Shown here: positions 49,941 through 58,756 of the stretch, one piece after another
Layout of the letters: each line of letters begins with the position of its first letter
Position numbering within the stretch: the first letter of the stretch is position 1
Source of the DNA: Chloroflexota bacterium
GTDB taxonomy: Bacteria > Chloroflexota > Anaerolineae > Anaerolineales > Villigracilaceae
Direction: 5' to 3'
DNA: 64,000 nucleotides
Assembly: GCA_013388855.1 (NCBI GenBank)
Contig: JACAEM010000019.1
Span: forward strand, 1 to 64,000
Program-made: the position numbers and the translations under genes
The notes under the pieces: generated by a model
What the model saw: the letters and a program-made list of their open reading frames with translations, nothing else
Database searches by the model: none
What the model was told of the DNA's origin: nothing

Positions 49941-49952
49941 GAATGTACATTC
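49941..49952. promoter_or_regulatory. Perfect 12-bp palindrome between divergent genes
   Basis: GAATGTACATTC, 15 bp before the cyclase start and 61 bp from the HEAT-like gene start. It could be an operator; no binding protein can be named. Confidence 0.3.
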
Positions 49953-49966
49953 AGCGGGAATCGTGT

Positions 49967-51115
49967 ATGATTCGACCCAATATCGTCATGATCCAAGCAT
50001 TGTTCAGTCAACTCCTGACCGATCTGGGCGAACTGGAGGGGGATTACCGTGCGTTCCATTTGAAGGACGACATCGCGTTGAGCATTTTCTCTTTTTCAAT
50101 TGCCAGCGTCAGTATTCTTACCATGCTGCGGGCGGATCTGTTTTTCTTCCAGGATGCGCCCAGTCTGTTTGCGATGATAGCGCTCAGCCGGATCATCTAC
50201 GTGACAATCACCATATCGGTCATGCTTGCCGTTCTAAAAACCAGCAAGGTGAAGAAATTCGACCGTTTGTTATGCGTCTGGCTATTCTTCACAGTGATCT
50301 ACCTGGTGGCAGGTAACTTCCTCAGACCGTCAGACTACACGACAGCATCCTTTGCCATCATTGTGCCATTTGCCATCTACCTGCTATCTCCGCTTAGGAT
50401 TTCCACCAATGCCATACTTGCATTCACATTTTCGGCAGGGATACTCTTTGTCGAGTATTTCCTGAAAACCGGAGAGGAGTTCGCTCCTCTGGGTGGGGCA
50501 ATCGCCGCGCAATTGGTCGTCCATACGCTCGGATTCGGTGCATCCATACAACTCCAGTCCTACCGGCGCAAATCCTTTAAAGCGTACATTGAGGAAAAGG
50601 ATGCCAAAGAAATGGTGGCGTACCTGGCAAACATCGACCCGCTCACCAAAAGCCTGACCAGACGGCAGTTATTCAACATTGCCGAAAGTGAATTTTTGAG
50701 GTTCATCCGCTATCGCAGACCGCTTTCCATGCTCATCATCGACGCGGATCACTTCAAGAACATCAACGATTCATACGGTCACCACACAGGGGATGTCGTT
50801 TTGAGAAGCCTCTCCCTGGTGGCAATGGAACAGAAACGCGCCCAAGACACGTTCGGCAGGTTGGGCGGGGAGGAGTTCGGATTGATCCTTCCCGAGACGA
50901 ATTTGGAACAGGCAAAGGTGGTGGCGGAACGCATCCAAAAGACATGGGCAGACTCCCCGGTCAACATTGACGGAAAATTGATCCATTCCACCGTGAGCAT
51001 CGGCGTGGCGGAGGCAAAACCCGACGATGTATCCTTCGATGACATACTGCGCCGCGCAGACCGTATGTTATACAAAGCTAAGGAAGCGGGAAGAAACCGG
51101 GTCGTTGCAGAATGA
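49967..51115 (+). CDS. Diguanylate cyclase with membrane sensor domain
   Basis: 382 residues from ATG 49967; ATG 49988 is possible. Five to six TM helices (about 35-190), then a GGDEF domain (about 210-380): IDPLTKSLTRRQLF, DADHFKNINDSYGH and the active site GGEEF. Five residues before it the I-site Arg-x-x-Asp is not intact (AQDTFGRLGGEEF), so product feedback may be absent, unlike the cyclase at 12.4 kb. It is followed by its own terminator. Confidence 0.9.
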   Translation: MIRPNIVMIQALFSQLLTDLGELEGDYRAFHLKDDIALSIFSFSIASVSILTMLRADLFFFQDAPSLFAMIALSRIIYVTITISVMLAVLKTSKVKKFDRLLCVWLFFTVIYLVAGNFLRPSDYTTASFAIIVPFAIYLLSPLRISTNAILAFTFSAGILFVEYFLKTGEEFAPLGGAIAAQLVVHTLGFGASIQLQSYRRKSFKAYIEEKDAKEMVAYLANIDPLTKSLTRRQLFNIAESEFLRFIRYRRPLSMLIIDADHFKNINDSYGHHTGDVVLRSLSLVAMEQKRAQDTFGRLGGEEFGLILPETNLEQAKVVAERIQKTWADSPVNIDGKLIHSTVSIGVAEAKPDDVSFDDILRRADRMLYKAKEAGRNRVVAE

Positions 51116-51118
51116 AAG

Positions 51119-51147
51119 GACCTCGCCTGTGAAGCGAGATCTTTTTT
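51119..51147 (+). terminator. Terminator of the cyclase gene
   Basis: CTCGC / GCGAG stem with a 7-nt loop, followed by ATCTTTTTT. Confidence 0.7.
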
Positions 51148-51158
51148 GATGTTGTTTA

Positions 51159-51623
51159 CTATTCTATCGGATACCCCTTGGAGCGCCACTCATTCAAACC
51201 GCCTGTCATACTGGTTACCTGCTCGTAACCCGCACCCAGCAGGATATCGCGTCCCTCCTGACTGCGATTACCGGAGCGGCAAACAACGACGATCTCCCTG
51301 TCACGCGGGACTTCGTCGAGACGCTTCGACAGTTCATCGAGTGGAATCAGTGTGGTATTGGGCGCGTGATACTCGTTCCACTCCTCCACAGTACGGACAT
51401 CCAGCACAAAAGCGCCTGCCTGATATTTTTCATAGGCTTCTTCCACGCTGATCGCAGATGGGAGACTGGCATTTCCTCCAGATCCGCCGCTTTGCAGGAT
51501 GATGAAAGCAATCAGGGCAGCGATGAGCAAAATGCCAACCTGTACACCCGGGCGCATCAAAATCGAGCGCGGGCGACGATCAGAGTTACGCCGACGGCGA
51601 TATTCCTTGTTTCTTCTAGTCAC
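51159..51623 (-). CDS. Membrane-anchored rhodanese-like sulfurtransferase
   Basis: 154 residues, GTG start with AGAGGG upstream. Very basic N-terminus (RRNKEYRRRRNSDRRPRS), one TM helix (about 27-45), then a single rhodanese domain (about 58-152) with the active loop CRSGNRS. The positive-inside rule places the domain outside the membrane. Handles sulfane sulfur or thiols there; donor unknown. Confidence 0.9.
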   Translation of the reverse strand: MTRRNKEYRRRRNSDRRPRSILMRPGVQVGILLIAALIAFIILQSGGSGGNASLPSAISVEEAYEKYQAGAFVLDVRTVEEWNEYHAPNTTLIPLDELSKRLDEVPRDREIVVVCRSGNRSQEGRDILLGAGYEQVTSMTGGLNEWRSKGYPIE

Positions 51624-51638
51624 GGTGATCCCTCTTCA

Positions 51639-52049
51639 TTATTTTTGGAATGATTGAATGGCGCTGTCAAGATCGCCAAACACTTTAAAGAACAACTTCA
51701 ACCCGGCAGATTGCAAGGCTTTATCCACGGATGGTTGCGGGCTGAGGAGTTTTACATGCTTACGCGCCCGGTTACTATGGGTGACGTCGGGACGGACCTC
51801 CGTGCCATCCGTATCGACCCGGTGCGGCACGCCGCTGTAGATCAGGGAGATTTGGTGGAGCGCCACCAGCCCGGTGCTGCTGATGTTGGTCACCTCACTC
51901 AAGTCCACGACAAGGTCTTTGGCAGTTTCCTTGTACAGCTCCTGCGCCCTGGTGATCACATCCAGATAATTCGAGGCGTTGATTTCACCTTTGATGTGCA
52001 TAATGGCGATTGGCTTTTCCGCTTGGTGAACGGAGACGTTGATTTCCAT
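51639..52049 (-). CDS. STAS-domain protein (anti-sigma-factor antagonist family)
   Basis: 136 residues with AAAGGAG upstream. STAS fold: PIAIMHIKGEINASNYLDVI, then LVVDLSEVTNISSTGLVALH, with Ser as the likely phosphosite. An insertion of about 20 residues (HRVDTDGTEVRPDVTHSNRA) precedes the last helix. A relative of similar insert layout lies at 53509-53919, suggesting duplication around the flavoreductase gene between them. Confidence 0.87.
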   Translation of the reverse strand: MEINVSVHQAEKPIAIMHIKGEINASNYLDVITRAQELYKETAKDLVVDLSEVTNISSTGLVALHQISLIYSGVPHRVDTDGTEVRPDVTHSNRARKHVKLLSPQPSVDKALQSAGLKLFFKVFGDLDSAIQSFQK

Positions 52050-52081
52050 GGGATGATCTCCTTTCGAGACCGGAATATTTT

Positions 52082-53362
52082 CTACCGGAAATTGAACTCC
52101 TCATAATGGATGTTCCGTGCAGGCATGCCCAACGCAAGAAACTTTTTCTCGAATGCCTGCACCATCGGGAGTGGCCCGCACATGTAAACATGGTGACTGC
52201 GCACATCACCCCCCGCGTTCTTGATGATCTCTTCGATGGTCAAAGAACCATCCGTCCCCGAAAATCGGATGTGCGCTTTCAAACGCGGATTCTTTTTTAC
52301 CGCAGCTTCGATCTCATCGAGGAACAATGCCTCTTCCCTGTGGCGGACGGTGTAATACAGGTCGATATCGCGGTCGAGGTTCCCATTCATATCGCGGAGA
52401 AAGGACAGGAATGGTGTCAACCCGATTCCACCTGCGATCCAGATTTGTTTTTCACCGCCGGTCTTGTAATCGAACATACCAAACGCTCCTTCGACCAACG
52501 CGTCCATGCCGGGATTGAGGTCGGTGAGCAGCGCGCGGGTGAAATCTCCGCTGGCTTTAACGGTGACCCGCAAAACGTCCTCGTGAGGCGCACTGGAGAT
52601 GGTAAACGGATGGAATTCGTTCAACGTCCGCCTGTCGGGAAAGCACACAAAGAGGAATTGTCCCGCGCGTTGTTTTTTGATCGGATTCCTTTTGGCGCGC
52701 AGAACTACTTCCGTGGTCGAGGCATTGGGATGGTTCACCGCCTCCACTGTGTAGGATACAAACCTCTTGAAAAAGCTGCCAAGGAATTCGGTGTACAGAT
52801 ACGAAACCGCGCCGATGATGAAGAATATCTGCACCCAGTTGATGGCAATGAACGCCTCGAGCGGGTGCCCGATGGTCAAGGCATGAATGTAGGCAATAAT
52901 GAAGAAAATGCCAACGGTCTTCTTGAGACTCTTCCAGCCTTCGTAGGTGCCGCCTGTAATCCGGTTCAAATACGGGATGCGCGGTGCAAGGCTGACCAAC
53001 GCAATGGAAACAATGCCTGTGAATGCAATGACTGCGAGATAGTTGCCGAGTTTCCAGCCGGTCAGGGAAATGGGGACGGTCAGCACATGCGCGAAGATCA
53101 GCAGAAGCGCGGCAGTGGAGGTATGGCGGTGAGTCACATACATCTTGTCGAGTCCGCCAAAGTACGGCTCCGCCCATTTCGGGCGCGTGGAGAGGAACAA
53201 TGAACAAGCCATCAGGATGATGTTGGTCGAACCAATCACTTCGCCCGCGTATTGACGGATAAAATTCTCTCGTCCGTCATTCACAGGCGGGAAGACCAGC
53301 CAGACCATGACATTCAAAATGACCAAAACAATAATGGATACATTACCGATATTCCGCTTCAT
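52082..53362 (-). CDS. Membrane ferric-reductase-like flavocytochrome
   Basis: 426 residues with GGAGAG before the ATG. Six TM helices (about 8-215) with heme-ligand His residues in THRHTSTAALLLIFAHV and AYIHALTIGHP, then a cytoplasmic FAD-binding barrel (FHPFTISSAPHE) and NAD(P)-binding lobe (GGIGLTPFLSFLRD, VYMCGPLPMVQAF). This is the NOX/FRE architecture. It takes electrons from NAD(P)H to heme and then to an external acceptor, either metal or oxygen. It lies between two STAS genes. Confidence 0.9.
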   Translation of the reverse strand: MKRNIGNVSIIVLVILNVMVWLVFPPVNDGRENFIRQYAGEVIGSTNIILMACSLFLSTRPKWAEPYFGGLDKMYVTHRHTSTAALLLIFAHVLTVPISLTGWKLGNYLAVIAFTGIVSIALVSLAPRIPYLNRITGGTYEGWKSLKKTVGIFFIIAYIHALTIGHPLEAFIAINWVQIFFIIGAVSYLYTEFLGSFFKRFVSYTVEAVNHPNASTTEVVLRAKRNPIKKQRAGQFLFVCFPDRRTLNEFHPFTISSAPHEDVLRVTVKASGDFTRALLTDLNPGMDALVEGAFGMFDYKTGGEKQIWIAGGIGLTPFLSFLRDMNGNLDRDIDLYYTVRHREEALFLDEIEAAVKKNPRLKAHIRFSGTDGSLTIEEIIKNAGGDVRSHHVYMCGPLPMVQAFEKKFLALGMPARNIHYEEFNFR

Positions 53363-53508
53363 GGTCTCTCCAGAAAATGTGCCTTACGCAGATCGTCCCG
53401 AAGGGATTGCAATTCAGGCTTGCTTTCCGTCCAAACCTTTGGGGTGGTGCGTACCATCAGGGATTAAATCAAAAAGCGACATGGGCAAACACCCACGCCG
53501 CCTTCATA

Positions 53509-53919
53509 CTAAAAGGATTTCACTGCTTCATCGTAATCCGTGAACACAGCAAAGACCCGGTCAAAACCCACCATTTCGAGCACGCTCTTCACCTCCTCGC
53601 GCGGATTGAGCAACTTGATATGCTCCTGTACGCCGGCGTTGCTGGTCTTTCCCACGGACCGATAAGCGGACCAACCCGATTCCGTATCGGGCAATTCCTC
53701 GCCCTTTGTCAACAGAGCAATGCTGTGCAGGGCAACCAGGCCGGCGCTGCTGATATAGGTGAGGTCGGTCATATCGATCAAAAAATCCCGCGCGCCAGAT
53801 TCATACAACGCCTTCGCCTTGTCGATCAATTCCTGATAAGACTGCCCATCCAACTGCCCGTCGAGGCGGATGACCGCCACCTGAACACTCCCAATCGCCT
53901 TCGAAGTCGTAATATTCAT
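53509..53919 (-). CDS. STAS-domain protein (anti-sigma-factor antagonist family)
   Basis: 136 residues from ATG 53919 (AGAGGA upstream). STAS fold: VQVAVIRLDGQLDGQSYQEL, then FLIDMTDLTYISSAGLVALH with the phosphosite Ser. A short insert (PDTESGWSAYRSVGKTSNAG) matches the position of that in the 51639-52049 paralogue. No partner kinase in the window. Confidence 0.87.
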   Translation of the reverse strand: MNITTSKAIGSVQVAVIRLDGQLDGQSYQELIDKAKALYESGARDFLIDMTDLTYISSAGLVALHSIALLTKGEELPDTESGWSAYRSVGKTSNAGVQEHIKLLNPREEVKSVLEMVGFDRVFAVFTDYDEAVKSF

Positions 53920-53952
53920 AACCAGTCCTCTCTCCAAGTTTGGTTCCTTCAA

Positions 53953-55170
53953 TTATAAACCTGCTTTCCGTTTCAACCGCTCCATTCGATGCCCGATCTC
54001 AGACATCCAGAACTTCTGCACGTACGCTGGCTGATCGAGTTTTCCCACCTGCTTCAACGCGGACTTTGTCCATTTCAACGCGGATCTCACATCGCGCTCC
54101 CTATGTTCGTAGTATTTCGCCAGCTCGATGAACGCATACAAATGACCCTGCTCCGCAGCGGCTTCCCACAACCGGATCGCCTTCTCCAAGTCGCCGCGTT
54201 TCTTCTGCAGGATGGACAGGCGCTTCACCGCCACGCCGAAATCTGATTCCGTTAAACCAGATTCAAGCCCGCGCTCGAACAAGCGCGCCGCCTCGTCCCA
54301 ATGACCGAGATCATCGAACAACCTGCCAAGCGCGATGAAATCCAGCCCATGTTGCACGCGTCCATCGTACGGGTTCTGCATCACCTCGTTCATATGCGCC
54401 AGCAACGCCGCCATCGCCACCACATCCATGGCGTTGTGATAGAAGACGCCGCCCAGCGGACGCGCATCGCCGGACCGTAAGTAATCGAAATACAAAAAGG
54501 GAATTTCATACCCCGGCACTTCCTCGCTCGAACGTTTCAGACCCAGCACATGCTCTTCAAGGTATTTTAGCGCGCGCGACTCAAGCCGGTCGCGCCAGAG
54601 GCGGCGGGCCAGGGGAAGCAGATCAAGATGGGAATACTCCCAATATGGAATGGGAATCTGATGCAGACGATAGCGTGTGGACAGCAATGGCGCGTCGAAG
54701 GCTTTGCCGTTGAATGTCACCAGCGCCGCACAGGGAGCGAGGAAATCCGCCAGTCCCTCGAGCAATGCCGGCTCTTCCGCCGGGTCGCGCATGAAATATT
54801 GCCGCAGGACCAATTGATCGTCGATGAAACGCGCCACACCGATGAGAAAAGCGTACGTGCCGGTGCCGCCGGAAAGACCGGATGTTTCGGTATCGAGGAA
54901 GGCGAACTTGGAAATCGGAAGGTTGGAGAGCTGCGAATCGCCCGCCCATTCTGAGATAAAAGAAAGAGGGAGAGTGGAAAGAATCGGCGATTCGCCATAC
55001 AGGGTATCGGAAGGATAGACCTGCTCTACGGCGAACACATCACCACGCGGGGTGGGGATGTACCTGCCAGCCACGACTGAGTCGATGGGATGGGAATCAG
55101 GTTTCGGCTTGGAGGGAACCGGGATTCCTTTCCCAACGCCAAGCGATTTGAGTTTATCCGAAATGGACAT
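53953..55170 (-). CDS. YprB-type RNase H-like exonuclease with TPR tail
   Basis: 405 residues from ATG 55170. The DEDD-type nuclease core (about 90-255) has DTETSGLSGGTGTYAF, VTFNGKAFDAPLL and HNAMDVVAMAAL, giving the acidic metal ligands. The C-terminal 140 residues are helical repeats of TPR/Sel1 type (DDLGHWDEAARLFERGL, DLEKAIRLWEAAAEQGHLYA). Predicted to trim nucleic acid ends. A promoter with TACAAT six bases from the ATG suggests leaderless translation. Confidence 0.88.
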   Translation of the reverse strand: MSISDKLKSLGVGKGIPVPSKPKPDSHPIDSVVAGRYIPTPRGDVFAVEQVYPSDTLYGESPILSTLPLSFISEWAGDSQLSNLPISKFAFLDTETSGLSGGTGTYAFLIGVARFIDDQLVLRQYFMRDPAEEPALLEGLADFLAPCAALVTFNGKAFDAPLLSTRYRLHQIPIPYWEYSHLDLLPLARRLWRDRLESRALKYLEEHVLGLKRSSEEVPGYEIPFLYFDYLRSGDARPLGGVFYHNAMDVVAMAALLAHMNEVMQNPYDGRVQHGLDFIALGRLFDDLGHWDEAARLFERGLESGLTESDFGVAVKRLSILQKKRGDLEKAIRLWEAAAEQGHLYAFIELAKYYEHRERDVRSALKWTKSALKQVGKLDQPAYVQKFWMSEIGHRMERLKRKAGL

Positions 55171-55176
55171 GGCAGT

Positions 55177-55205
55177 ATTGTAATCGTATCCTTTTGCAGG
55201 AACAA
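55177..55205 (-). promoter_or_regulatory. Promoter of the YprB-type gene, leaderless
   Basis: TTGTTC (55200-55205), 17 bp, TACAAT (55177-55182), then six bases to the ATG. Confidence 0.55.
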
Positions 55206-55375
55206 ACCAGGGTTTGTCGGTCAAGCCCGGCAACCCAATATGTTACAAAAGCCAGGAAATTGACACGGTTCATGCTTTCGAAATATCAGAGACGGGCAAG
55301 TTCTTTTTGACCGGTTTGTTTGAACGGTGGTCGTTTGCCGGGGTGTTTTCCTATGGTAAACGAAATAACAAGCTA

Positions 55376-55415
55376 TAAAAAGCCTCTGAGAATTCGAAAC
55401 CCTCAGAGGCTTTTC
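55376..55415 (-). terminator. Terminator of leuS
   Basis: AGCCTCTGAG / CTCAGAGGCT stem, flanked by TTTTT on the minus strand, 20 bp after the leuS stop. Confidence 0.85.
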
Positions 55416-55434
55416 TCGACCATTCGTCAACCGG

Positions 55435-58341
55435 CTATACTACAATACTCACCAGCCGCTTATTCGCCACGATCACTTTCTTCGGCTCTTTGCCCTCCAG
55501 ATATTTCTGGACCACTACCGAAGCCAGCGCGGCAGCTTTGATTTCCTCTTCGCCCGCCTCCGCCGGGACCGTGATGCGGTCTCTCACCTTGCCGTTGATT
55601 TGCACGGGCAGTTCGATCATGTCCTCTTTCGCGGCTTCCTCGTCCACCTGGGGCCAGCGCTGCTGATGGATCGAGTATGGTTTGCCCAGGTGATTCGTCC
55701 ACAGTTCCTCGGCGATGTGCGGCGCGACGGGCGCCAGCATCTTCAGGTAGATTTCGGTCGCTTCATTCCATTCGGAACTTCCGACCACTCCTGCTTCGCG
55801 CGCCTTGTACATCTCGTTCAGCAGTTCCATCAGCGAGGAGATGATGGTGTTGAACTCGAAGTTTTCGAAGTCGTGCGTCACCCGTTTCAGCGTCTGGTGA
55901 ACGCGGCGGCGGAGAGTCCGTTTGGTTTCGTCGGAAGCAGAGCCGGGTGGAGTCTGATCCGTGAACAGCATCCACACGCGCCTCAGCCAGCGCGAGGTAC
56001 CGTCAATGCCCTGCGAGTTCCACGGGCCGCCTTCCTGCCAGCGATAGGCGAACATCAGATAGGTGCGCAGGGCGTCCGTGCCGTACTGCGCCACCAGTTC
56101 GTCGGGCGCGATCACGTTGCCCTTGCTCTTGGACATCTTGTCGCCGTCTTCGCCCAGGATGATGCCCTGATTACGCAATTGCAACATCGGCTCGTTCCCC
56201 TCGACAATACCCGCATCGCGCAAGGCCTTGTGGAAGAAACGCGTGTACAACAGGTGCATGGTGGCGTGTTCGATGCCGCCCGTGTAGGTGTCAACAGGCA
56301 TCCAGTAGTTGTACTCTTTCTCATCGAACGGCCCTTTGTCGTAGTGCGGACTCAGATAACGCAGGTGATACCACGAGGAACACATGAAGGTATCCATCGT
56401 ATCGGTCTCGCGCGTGGCGAGGCCGCCGCATACTGGACAAGTTGTGTTTTTCCACGTCGGGTGTAACTTCAACGGCGATTCACCCGTCGGTCTCCATTCT
56501 ACGTCTTCGGGCAGCAACACGGGTAGTTGGTCTTCGGGGACGGGATTCCAGCCATCTTTTTCACAGTAAATCATCGGAATCGGCGCGCCCCAATAACGCT
56601 GGCGCGAGATCAGCCAGTCGCGGTAACGGTAGTTGACCGCCTCTTTGCCCATGCCTTGCTGCTCCAACCAATCAATGACCGCGCTGATGCCGGGATTCTT
56701 GCGTCCCTTCTGGTCATTGACCTTCGTCCCGTTGAATGGACCCGAATTGACCATGACGCCCGCGCCGATGTATGCCTCTTTCAGTTCGCCCCCCTCACCC
56801 CCATCCCCTCTCCCACTGGGAGAGGGGTGAAGGGGTGAGGGTTCGGGTCGGATCACCTCGACGATGGGTAGATCATACTTTTTGGCGAACGCGAAGTCGC
56901 GCTCGTCGTGCGCGGGGACGGCCATGATGGCGCCCGTGCCGTAGCTCATCAGCACATAGTCGGCGATCCAGATGGGGATGCGCTCACCGTTGACCGGGTT
57001 GATGGCATAGCCGCCCGTGAAGACACCCGTCTTTTCTTTGTCGGCGGCTTCGCGTTCGATGTCCGATTGACGCGCGGCTTGCGCCTTGTACGCCTCGACG
57101 GCTTCACGCTGTTCGGGCATGGTGATTTTGTCCACCAGTGGATGTTCGGGGGCAAAGACCATGAAGGTCGCGCCCCAGAGCGTGTCGGGGCGGGTGGTGA
57201 AGATTTCGATGGGGTCGCCCGCTTCGGTCTTGAAAATGACCGAGGCACCCTCGGAACGCCCAATCCAGTTCGTTTGCAGCACCTTTACGCGCTCGGGCCA
57301 GTCCAATTCGTCGAAGTTCAGCAGTTCATCGGCGTACTTGGTGGTTTTGAAGAACCACTGCTCCAAATCTTTTTTGATGACGGGCGTGCCGCATCGTTCA
57401 CAGACGCGGTTTTCGCCGATGACCTGTTCGCGCGCCAGCGTAGTGTTGCAGTTCGGGCAGAAATCCACCGCCGACATCTTGCGGTACGCCAGTCCGTGTT
57501 TGTATAACTGGATAAAGAACCACTCGGTCCACTTGTAATATTCGGGGTCGGCCGAGACGGCTTCGCGCTCCCAATCGAACATGGTGCCCATGGTGCGTAA
57601 CTGGCGGCGCATGTTCTCGATATTCTTGTACGTCCATATCTTGGGATGAATGCCGCGTTTGATGGCCGCGTTCTCGGCGGGCAGACCGAAGGCGTCGAAG
57701 CCGATGGGGAATAGCACGTTGTATCCATTCATGCGCTTGAAGCGGGCGCGCGCATCCGATGGCGCCATGGGATACCAATGACCGAAGTGCAGGTCGCCGG
57801 AGGTATATGGCAGCATGGTCAGTGCGTAGTGTTTGGGACGGCTCTCGTCAATCACGGCGCGGTACAACTTGTCCGCTTCCCATTTTGCCTGCCAGCGCGG
57901 CTCCAGCTCCCGTGGGTTGAAGGAGATGTCGCGTTTGGGTTTGTTCCCGGCGGGTTTGGTCTTCGTCACCGCCTGAATGGCGGTCGGCTTCTGTTCCACC
58001 GGCATCACCGCCCTAGGCTGTTCGGTCACTGGGACGATGGCTTTGATCGCTTTCGCCTTCGGCGCGGTCTTGCGGGCGGCGGGCTTCTTCGCGCTCGCCT
58101 TTACCGGGGACTTGACCGTCTGGGCTTTCGGCGCGGCTTTTCGGACGACAGGCTTCTTCGCCGCCGCCTTCACGGAAGACTTGACCGCTTTGGTTTTCGA
58201 AACGGTCTTTTTCGCCGCCGTCGTTTTTGTGGCTGGCTTCTTCACTTTAGGAGCCGGTTTAACTGCCTTTGCCTTTGTCGTTTTGACGGTCTTTTTCGTC
58301 ACGTTTTTTTTCTTTGTGTCTTTTTTCCTGGTTGTCGCCAT
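55435..58341 (-). CDS. leuS: Leucyl-tRNA synthetase with histone-H1-like N-terminal tail
   Basis: Charges tRNA-Leu. 968 residues, about 130 longer than usual. Residues 1-135 are a Lys/Ala/Thr/Pro tail built of VKKPA/AKKPV-like units, similar to eukaryote-like H1 or AlgP tails. The enzyme proper starts near NPRELEPRWQ. The HIGH box is HFGHW, the editing domain has YGTGAIMAVPAHDERD, the zinc-like knuckles are CPNC and CERC, and the KMSKS box is intact. Residues about 501-517 are encoded by an inserted palindrome. The Lys-rich tail could bind tRNA or DNA. Regulated by an upstream T-box. Confidence 0.95.
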   Translation of the reverse strand: MATTRKKDTKKKNVTKKTVKTTKAKAVKPAPKVKKPATKTTAAKKTVSKTKAVKSSVKAAAKKPVVRKAAPKAQTVKSPVKASAKKPAARKTAPKAKAIKAIVPVTEQPRAVMPVEQKPTAIQAVTKTKPAGNKPKRDISFNPRELEPRWQAKWEADKLYRAVIDESRPKHYALTMLPYTSGDLHFGHWYPMAPSDARARFKRMNGYNVLFPIGFDAFGLPAENAAIKRGIHPKIWTYKNIENMRRQLRTMGTMFDWEREAVSADPEYYKWTEWFFIQLYKHGLAYRKMSAVDFCPNCNTTLAREQVIGENRVCERCGTPVIKKDLEQWFFKTTKYADELLNFDELDWPERVKVLQTNWIGRSEGASVIFKTEAGDPIEIFTTRPDTLWGATFMVFAPEHPLVDKITMPEQREAVEAYKAQAARQSDIEREAADKEKTGVFTGGYAINPVNGERIPIWIADYVLMSYGTGAIMAVPAHDERDFAFAKKYDLPIVEVIRPEPSPLHPSPSGRGDGGEGGELKEAYIGAGVMVNSGPFNGTKVNDQKGRKNPGISAVIDWLEQQGMGKEAVNYRYRDWLISRQRYWGAPIPMIYCEKDGWNPVPEDQLPVLLPEDVEWRPTGESPLKLHPTWKNTTCPVCGGLATRETDTMDTFMCSSWYHLRYLSPHYDKGPFDEKEYNYWMPVDTYTGGIEHATMHLLYTRFFHKALRDAGIVEGNEPMLQLRNQGIILGEDGDKMSKSKGNVIAPDELVAQYGTDALRTYLMFAYRWQEGGPWNSQGIDGTSRWLRRVWMLFTDQTPPGSASDETKRTLRRRVHQTLKRVTHDFENFEFNTIISSLMELLNEMYKAREAGVVGSSEWNEATEIYLKMLAPVAPHIAEELWTNHLGKPYSIHQQRWPQVDEEAAKEDMIELPVQINGKVRDRITVPAEAGEEEIKAAALASVVVQKYLEGKEPKKVIVANKRLVSIVV
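56791..56841. repeat. Palindromic repeat inserted in frame within leuS
   Basis: CCCTCACCCCCATCCCCTC / GAGGGGTGAAGGGGTGAGGG arms around TCCCACTGGGA. It adds SPLHPSPSGRGDGGEGG to a surface loop after the editing-domain motif, where most synthetases have only a few residues. Confidence 0.75.
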
Positions 58342-58411
58342 TCTGACCTCTTCGATATGGGTTTAGGGTTTCAAGTGTCAGGTTTCGAGCGGCAAATTAC
58401 GCCAACAAAAC

Positions 58412-58707
58412 AAAAAACCTTCATCCACAACAGGGACGAAGGTTTCCTCCGCGGTACCACCCGAATTACGTTTTCAAGCTGGAACGTCCAAACGTTTGAA
58501 CATTCGAACCTGCTAACGTCACTTTGATCGCGATAACGGGCACGCCCGGCGCTGACTACTTCGGTTCACCAGCGCAGTCCCCTTCCGGGTGACAGGCGAG
58601 TTCGATCTCGTGGCATTCCCGTTCGATGCCGTTAAAGGGCTTCCACCTCGCTCTCCCTTCTCGCTGACGGGATGACCTACTACTCCTGTCCTGACCTTTA
58701 CTATATT
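58412..58707 (-). ncRNA. T-box riboswitch leader of leuS
   Basis: On the minus strand the conserved T-box GGGTGGTACCGCGG (58449-58464) precedes a terminator stem CCTTCGTCC / GGATGAAGG and T-run (58412-58442). Upstream, about 240 nt can form stem I, with AGTAGTA, GGTGGAAGCC and GAACTCGCC. CTC in GAACTCGCC is a candidate Leu specifier. Uncharged tRNA-Leu would favour antitermination and leuS expression. Confidence 0.88.
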
Positions 58708-58712
58708 TTTTC

Positions 58713-58721
58713 ATTATAGCA
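58713..58721 (-). promoter_or_regulatory. Extended -10 promoter of the leuS leader
   Basis: TGCTATAAT on the minus strand, an extended -10, just upstream of the T-box stem I. Confidence 0.55.
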
Positions 58722-58756
58722 CAAGAGCGACCGGGATTTCCAGCCGCTCTCGCAGG

